From contig JBBHKE010001289.1 in the NCBI GenBank assembly GCA_037447655.1, positions 85,691 to 149,690 on the forward strand: 64,000 nucleotides of DNA, in the 5' to 3' direction. A program made the translations under genes and the position numbers. How positions within the stretch are numbered: position 1 is the first letter of the stretch; every line of letters starts with the position of its first letter. The DNA is from Zygnema cylindricum. Its lineage: Eukaryota; Streptophyta; Zygnematophyceae; Zygnematales; Zygnemataceae. Shown in pieces: positions 60,720-64,000 of the stretch. Under the pieces are notes generated by a model. It ran no database searches and was not told where the DNA came from. It worked only from the letters and a program-made list of their open reading frames with translations.

Positions 60720-62009
60720 GTCAATAGCGTTAACTGTACATGGTACATCTCCATGAATCATGATAACAAAGGTTCGATAACTGTCGTTACAGTCATCATC
60801 GTAATAATCTCTATAATAATATTGATGACGTCCACGTCTAAATTGATTGGGACCTCTGCCGCGACCTCTTCCTCTTCCGCGGCCTCTGTTTATATAAAAA
60901 GACGAATTGTATCTTTCGCCATCCCCTCGATCATAACAATTTGTACTGACATGTCCCCATTTTTGACATATATGACACTGTTTGTCTTTAACCGGGCAAC
61001 TTGATGAGTAATGACCTAACTCATGACATTTGAAACAGGTTATGCTATGCTACTCGAATCAGATTTATTTTTGTCAGGTTCTCTTCCATTCCCGCTATTT
61101 TGACCACTAGTACCCCTTTGACCGCGGATTGCTTTAATTTCCAGATTATCGGTGGTATTTACATTAAGATTTCCTTTGCTATCTAATTTGACCTTTTTGA
61201 CATTTTGAGATGGTTGACAGCAAATGAGAAGGATGGATTAGGATTACCCGTAATAACATTTTTTTGACATCTCATACCTAACAGGTAGGCCATTTAAGAA
61301 AACCCAAACCCTCTCGTCCTCTACTGGGAATTTTCCCAAACTGTTTAATTGTTCAATTAAGACATTAAAGCGTTTGACAACGTCATCTATTAACTCATTT
61401 GGTTTCATCTAAAATTGAAGCTATTAACTCATTTGGTTTCATCTTAAATTGAATGTACTCACTGAACACTAAGTTAACTTTTGAGGATACTCCTTTTTCG
61501 TAGACGTCTTGTAATGTCGTCCAACATTTATATGCTGTGTCATGAGTAAGGAAGTGATCATGTACCGAACTCAGACACGTTTGCATAAGTCCAGTTATGG
61601 CCGCCATATCCCTTAACATCCATTTTTTTCTTTTCTTCGGATCCTTAGGTTTTGTCTCTTCTCCAATGGTGATTTTCCAAAGTTTCTTCATCGTAAAGGT
61701 TCCTTTAATGTATCGTTTCCAAATGGCATAGTTACTTCCATTAAACATAATAGGCTTTCTTGATGATCTGAGGTCATCATCTATGGAGACATCACTAAAG
61801 TCATCATCATCAGAATCTTTTGAATCACTATCACTAGGTTCTTCATCTTTTACTTTCTTTTTTCCTTTTTTCTTTTCTCTATCTTTCATAAATTCTGCCC
61901 ACTCATTAAATAATTCGGCATTGAGATTGACCGTTCTAGAGCCAAGTTCAAAGGGATCGGCTTGCAGTTTACTGTCTGAATTTGATCTGTTAAGTTTCCT
62001 TGAGCCCAT
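60720..62009 (-). pseudogene. Copia gag, interrupted by a 34-bp tandem duplication
   Basis: Starts MGSRKLNRSNSDSKL at 62009. It has an acidic, Lys-rich stretch, then the UBN2-type Gag core (GSNYAIWKRYIKGTF and MAAITGLMQTCLSSVHDHF). The frame ends at 61395 because CTATTAACTCATTTGGTTTC is repeated with a 34-bp offset (61387/61421). After that come two intact CCHC knuckles (CFKCHELGHYSSSC and CHICQKWGHVSTNC, about 60,955-61,045) and an RGRGRGRGRG tail near 60,850-60,890. Confidence 0.88.
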
Positions 62010-62062
62010 TACGTATTTGCTAAAAACTACGTCCTGGGATCGTAACTAGCTCCGATACCAAA

Positions 62063-62346
62063 TGAAAGAAAGAAAAAACTGAACCACTGCAGCACATAAC
62101 AATAACGTTCCTCCAAAATAAAGTCCCTCTTTTTACTCAATTATATAAACTGCCAATTACATATATTCAGTTAATAATTCCTCCTACGACTTCAACATTT
62201 AAATGTACTGCCGCGTGAAAACCGCACGCGGACGCGAACTAACATTTCACATGAACTTGAAAGTCCGTACAGGACCAGGACCGAAGTCCGCCGTGCATGA
62301 AACAAAAGGCGCGTACGGATTCGTACCAATGTACGGAAAACTAACA
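62063..62346 (-). repeat. 5' LTR of young Copia element
   Basis: Same TG...CA borders; adjoins the primer-binding site at its inner end. Confidence 0.93.
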
Positions 62347-63324
62347 ATATCCAATTTTCGCTGGGAGTCTGCCAGTCGAAAGTTGAGAATCTTACTCTTC
62401 AATCGTTAAGGTTAGAATGGTGGGAAAGGAGCAGGAAATTTCAGCGACAGCTATCGGATCTGATGAAGTGATAAGTTTCCGATAGCATCTGATGTATGAC
62501 TATCTATAATGCTGTGTCTTTCATAGTGGATATACTCTCTTTGGAATTCAGCGTGTGCATTGTATTCAAATCGCACAAGCAATTACATATATTTGAGGTC
62601 ATATAACCATTTTCATGATAAACATTACCAAAAATTAGGTGGAGAATAGACCGAGAACGAAGAGGAAGTGGAAGGTAAAAACACAAATTATCTTCCGCTA
62701 AAGAGAAAGATTTTTAGTTCGACATTATATCTTACCTATCTCGTGTCATTTAACGACTTTTCGCATTTCAGTTTTTTATCCTTTTAGGCTTTCATTATAC
62801 TGTTTCAAGTGATATACTTCGTCAAAAACCAGCATTTTGTCATTATTGTTTACCGCAAAACATGTCAGGCAAAGATAACAGATTCAAACCACGAGCAGAT
62901 TTCAGAAAGGTAAATACACTTTCCACGGTCTCATTTCAATGAGATTGTATTACGTATTTTCATATTCAGTAAAAATAGCACGTAACCACCAGTACAGTTC
63001 CATGAATTTCATACAAAACAAAGAATTTTTCATGTTGTTACGGATTAAAGAAAGTGGACTTAAAATTTGTCCAAATAGAATGTACAAAAGTAATAAACAA
63101 ACATTACACCATTGACAACACTATACATGTAAAGCGACATGTCACAAAAATTGACAAAGACGCTAGATTCTCCCAGCTATATTAGAGAAAAGGTCTTTTG
63201 GTAAATCTTTCTCAGGTGATAAAAAATTAGCAAGAGTAGCCATTGTGAATTTGCCTTGTTGATGCTTGTATTGGATCCTGACTTTTGTGTCACTTATTTG
63301 TATCATTTCCAGGCTGAAGTCGTC
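62347..63324. other. Intergenic sequence between Copia and LEA-like gene
   Basis: Contains the candidate short exon at 62,862 and presumably the 3'UTR of the LEA-like gene. Nothing else recognised. Confidence 0.45.
62862..62909 (+). CDS. Candidate first exon of an unknown plus-strand gene
   Basis: ATG in AAAACATGTCAGG context encodes MSGKDNRFKPRADFRK and ends at AAAG/GTAAAT in phase 0. A basic, RNA-binding-like start, but no following exon was found before the minus-strand LEA exon, so it is weak. Confidence 0.2.
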
Positions 63325-63938
63325 TTAATTTTGGTTAGAGCTCGATTTTGACATCCCAGCTGCTTCAGTTGCACCTTTCGCCTTTTTCCACAAAGAATCT
63401 CCCGTCTGAACACCCAGTTCTACAAGTTCCTCTGGTGTTTGAGGTATACCCTCTCGCGCCTTGCCCGCCAAGTCCTCAGCCGTACTCTTTCCTTTTTCAA
63501 CTTGTTCACCAGCAGCATCTGCGGCTCTTTTCACATTGTCTTGTACAGATCCTCCCATGTCCATCCCATGGTCCTTCACCTCTCTGCCGGCATTGGTCGC
63601 CTTCTCTGCCCCATGTTTGGTTGTATCTGCAACAATATTGGCATCTTCCGCCATTGATTTACCAACCTGATTGCCAGCTTCTTTAAGTTTTCCTGCAGTT
63701 TCTGAACCAACACCGGCTTGGTCCAAAACTTTTGCCCCTAGTACTGTAGCATCACGTTGTACAGATTTCGCTGCGAGCTTTCCAACTTCCCCTATTTGCT
63801 GCGCTGTATCCATGGCTGACGAAGTCTGCTCCTTCACCTTTTCTGCCATACTTCCAGCATCTCGTTGCACTGATTTAACAACTTCCCTCCCAATATCTCC
63901 AAGTCCTTTGACTGTCTCTTTAACAGTTTCTACTCGTT
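63325..63938 (-). CDS. LEA-like (group 3/LEA_4-type) protein, last exon; 5' exon outside window
   Basis: Late-embryogenesis-abundant-like protein: hydrophilic, Ala/Lys/Glu/Asp/Gly-rich, predicted helical, of the kind that protects membranes and proteins during drying (family knowledge). The exon follows the acceptor TTTTGTGGCAG, starts in the last two bases of a codon, and runs 203 residues to TAA at 63325-63327. A 36-residue unit repeats four times, marked by KSVQRD, KSVQRD, KSMAED and GSVQDN at regular spacing. The C-terminus (TPEELVELGVQTGDSLWKKA) is non-repetitive. Upstream ATG-led sequence (to 63963) is intronic by this model. No Cys or Trp in the repeat part. The missing first exon leaves targeting unknown. 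Confidence 0.82.
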
Positions 63939-64000
63939 CTGCCACAAAATAGTCAAATAACACTTATCATTAACCAAGCTTCAAATTTCAGGTCAAAATA

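Larger units (their letters stand above)
57100..62346 (-). mobile_element. Young full-length Ty1/copia LTR retrotransposon
   Basis: LTRs of 283 and 284 bp differ at about eight sites (about 97% identical by eye), so insertion is recent relative to the intronic Copia. Minus-strand features: primer site TTTGGTATCGGAGC beside the 5' LTR (62,049-62,062), and a polypurine tract GAGAGGGGGAA beside the 3' LTR. Flanking 5-mers ATAAG and ATATC are not a clean target duplication. Gag, protease, integrase, RT and RNase H are all present, but small duplications and other lesions break the frames. Related in protein to the element at 18-24 kb, but with unrelated LTRs. Confidence 0.95.

Noticed and set aside
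57095-62351. Clean 5-bp target duplication for the young Copia
   Set aside because: Flanks ATAAG and ATATC match at only three positions, so the duplication is not supported.

Overview
The window is AT-rich nuclear DNA from a green plant (streptophyte). The evidence is a six-exon GDP-mannose pyrophosphorylase of the plant CYT1/VTC1 type, a late-embryogenesis-abundant (LEA) protein exon, three Ty1/copia retroelements with initiator-Met-like primer sites, and a receptor-like gene whose leucine-rich repeats sit on 72-nt phase-2 exons, as in many plant LRR receptors. I cannot place the species. Intron structure and splice sites rule out a prokaryote.

Region 1 (1-26,738, minus strand) looks at first like degenerate noncoding satellite. 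It is one very large gene that runs off the left edge. Exon 1 encodes a signal peptide and exon 2 an LRR N-terminal cap. Thirteen further exons are each exactly 72 bp, each bounded by AG acceptor and GT donor, each in phase 2, and each encode one 24-residue plant-type LRR with no stop or indel. The introns (128 bp to 8.1 kb) are shuffled tandem copies of one another, so the gene grew by repeated duplication of exon-intron units. Intron 2 holds a decayed, antisense Copia element (18,458-24,546) and about 1.6 kb of pyrimidine-rich minisatellite.

Region 2 (about 26.7-52 kb) has no confident host gene. It holds a pair of 540-544 bp inverted-terminal-repeat elements flanked by TA, a triple hairpin array, a roughly 0.95 kb foldback structure, a truncated Copia remnant on the minus strand, a nonautonomous hAT element (39,838-40,725) with a perfect 8-bp target duplication inside a minisatellite, several other minisatellites, and a long (CT)n/polypyrimidine tract.

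Region 3 (52,165-about 55,450, minus strand) is a complete GDP-mannose pyrophosphorylase gene (360 aa) with a predicted 5'UTR intron. It supplies GDP-mannose for ascorbate, cell-wall polysaccharide and glycoprotein synthesis.

Region 4 (57,100-62,346, minus strand) is a young full-length Copia element with LTRs about 97% identical. Three short out-of-frame tandem duplications disrupt it.

Region 5 (63,325-63,938, minus strand) is the last exon of an LEA-like gene built on a 36-residue repeat; its 5' exon lies beyond the right edge.

No functional link between the host genes is visible. The main discovery is the LRR gene of region 1, whose coding exons total only about 4% of the 26.7 kb they span.
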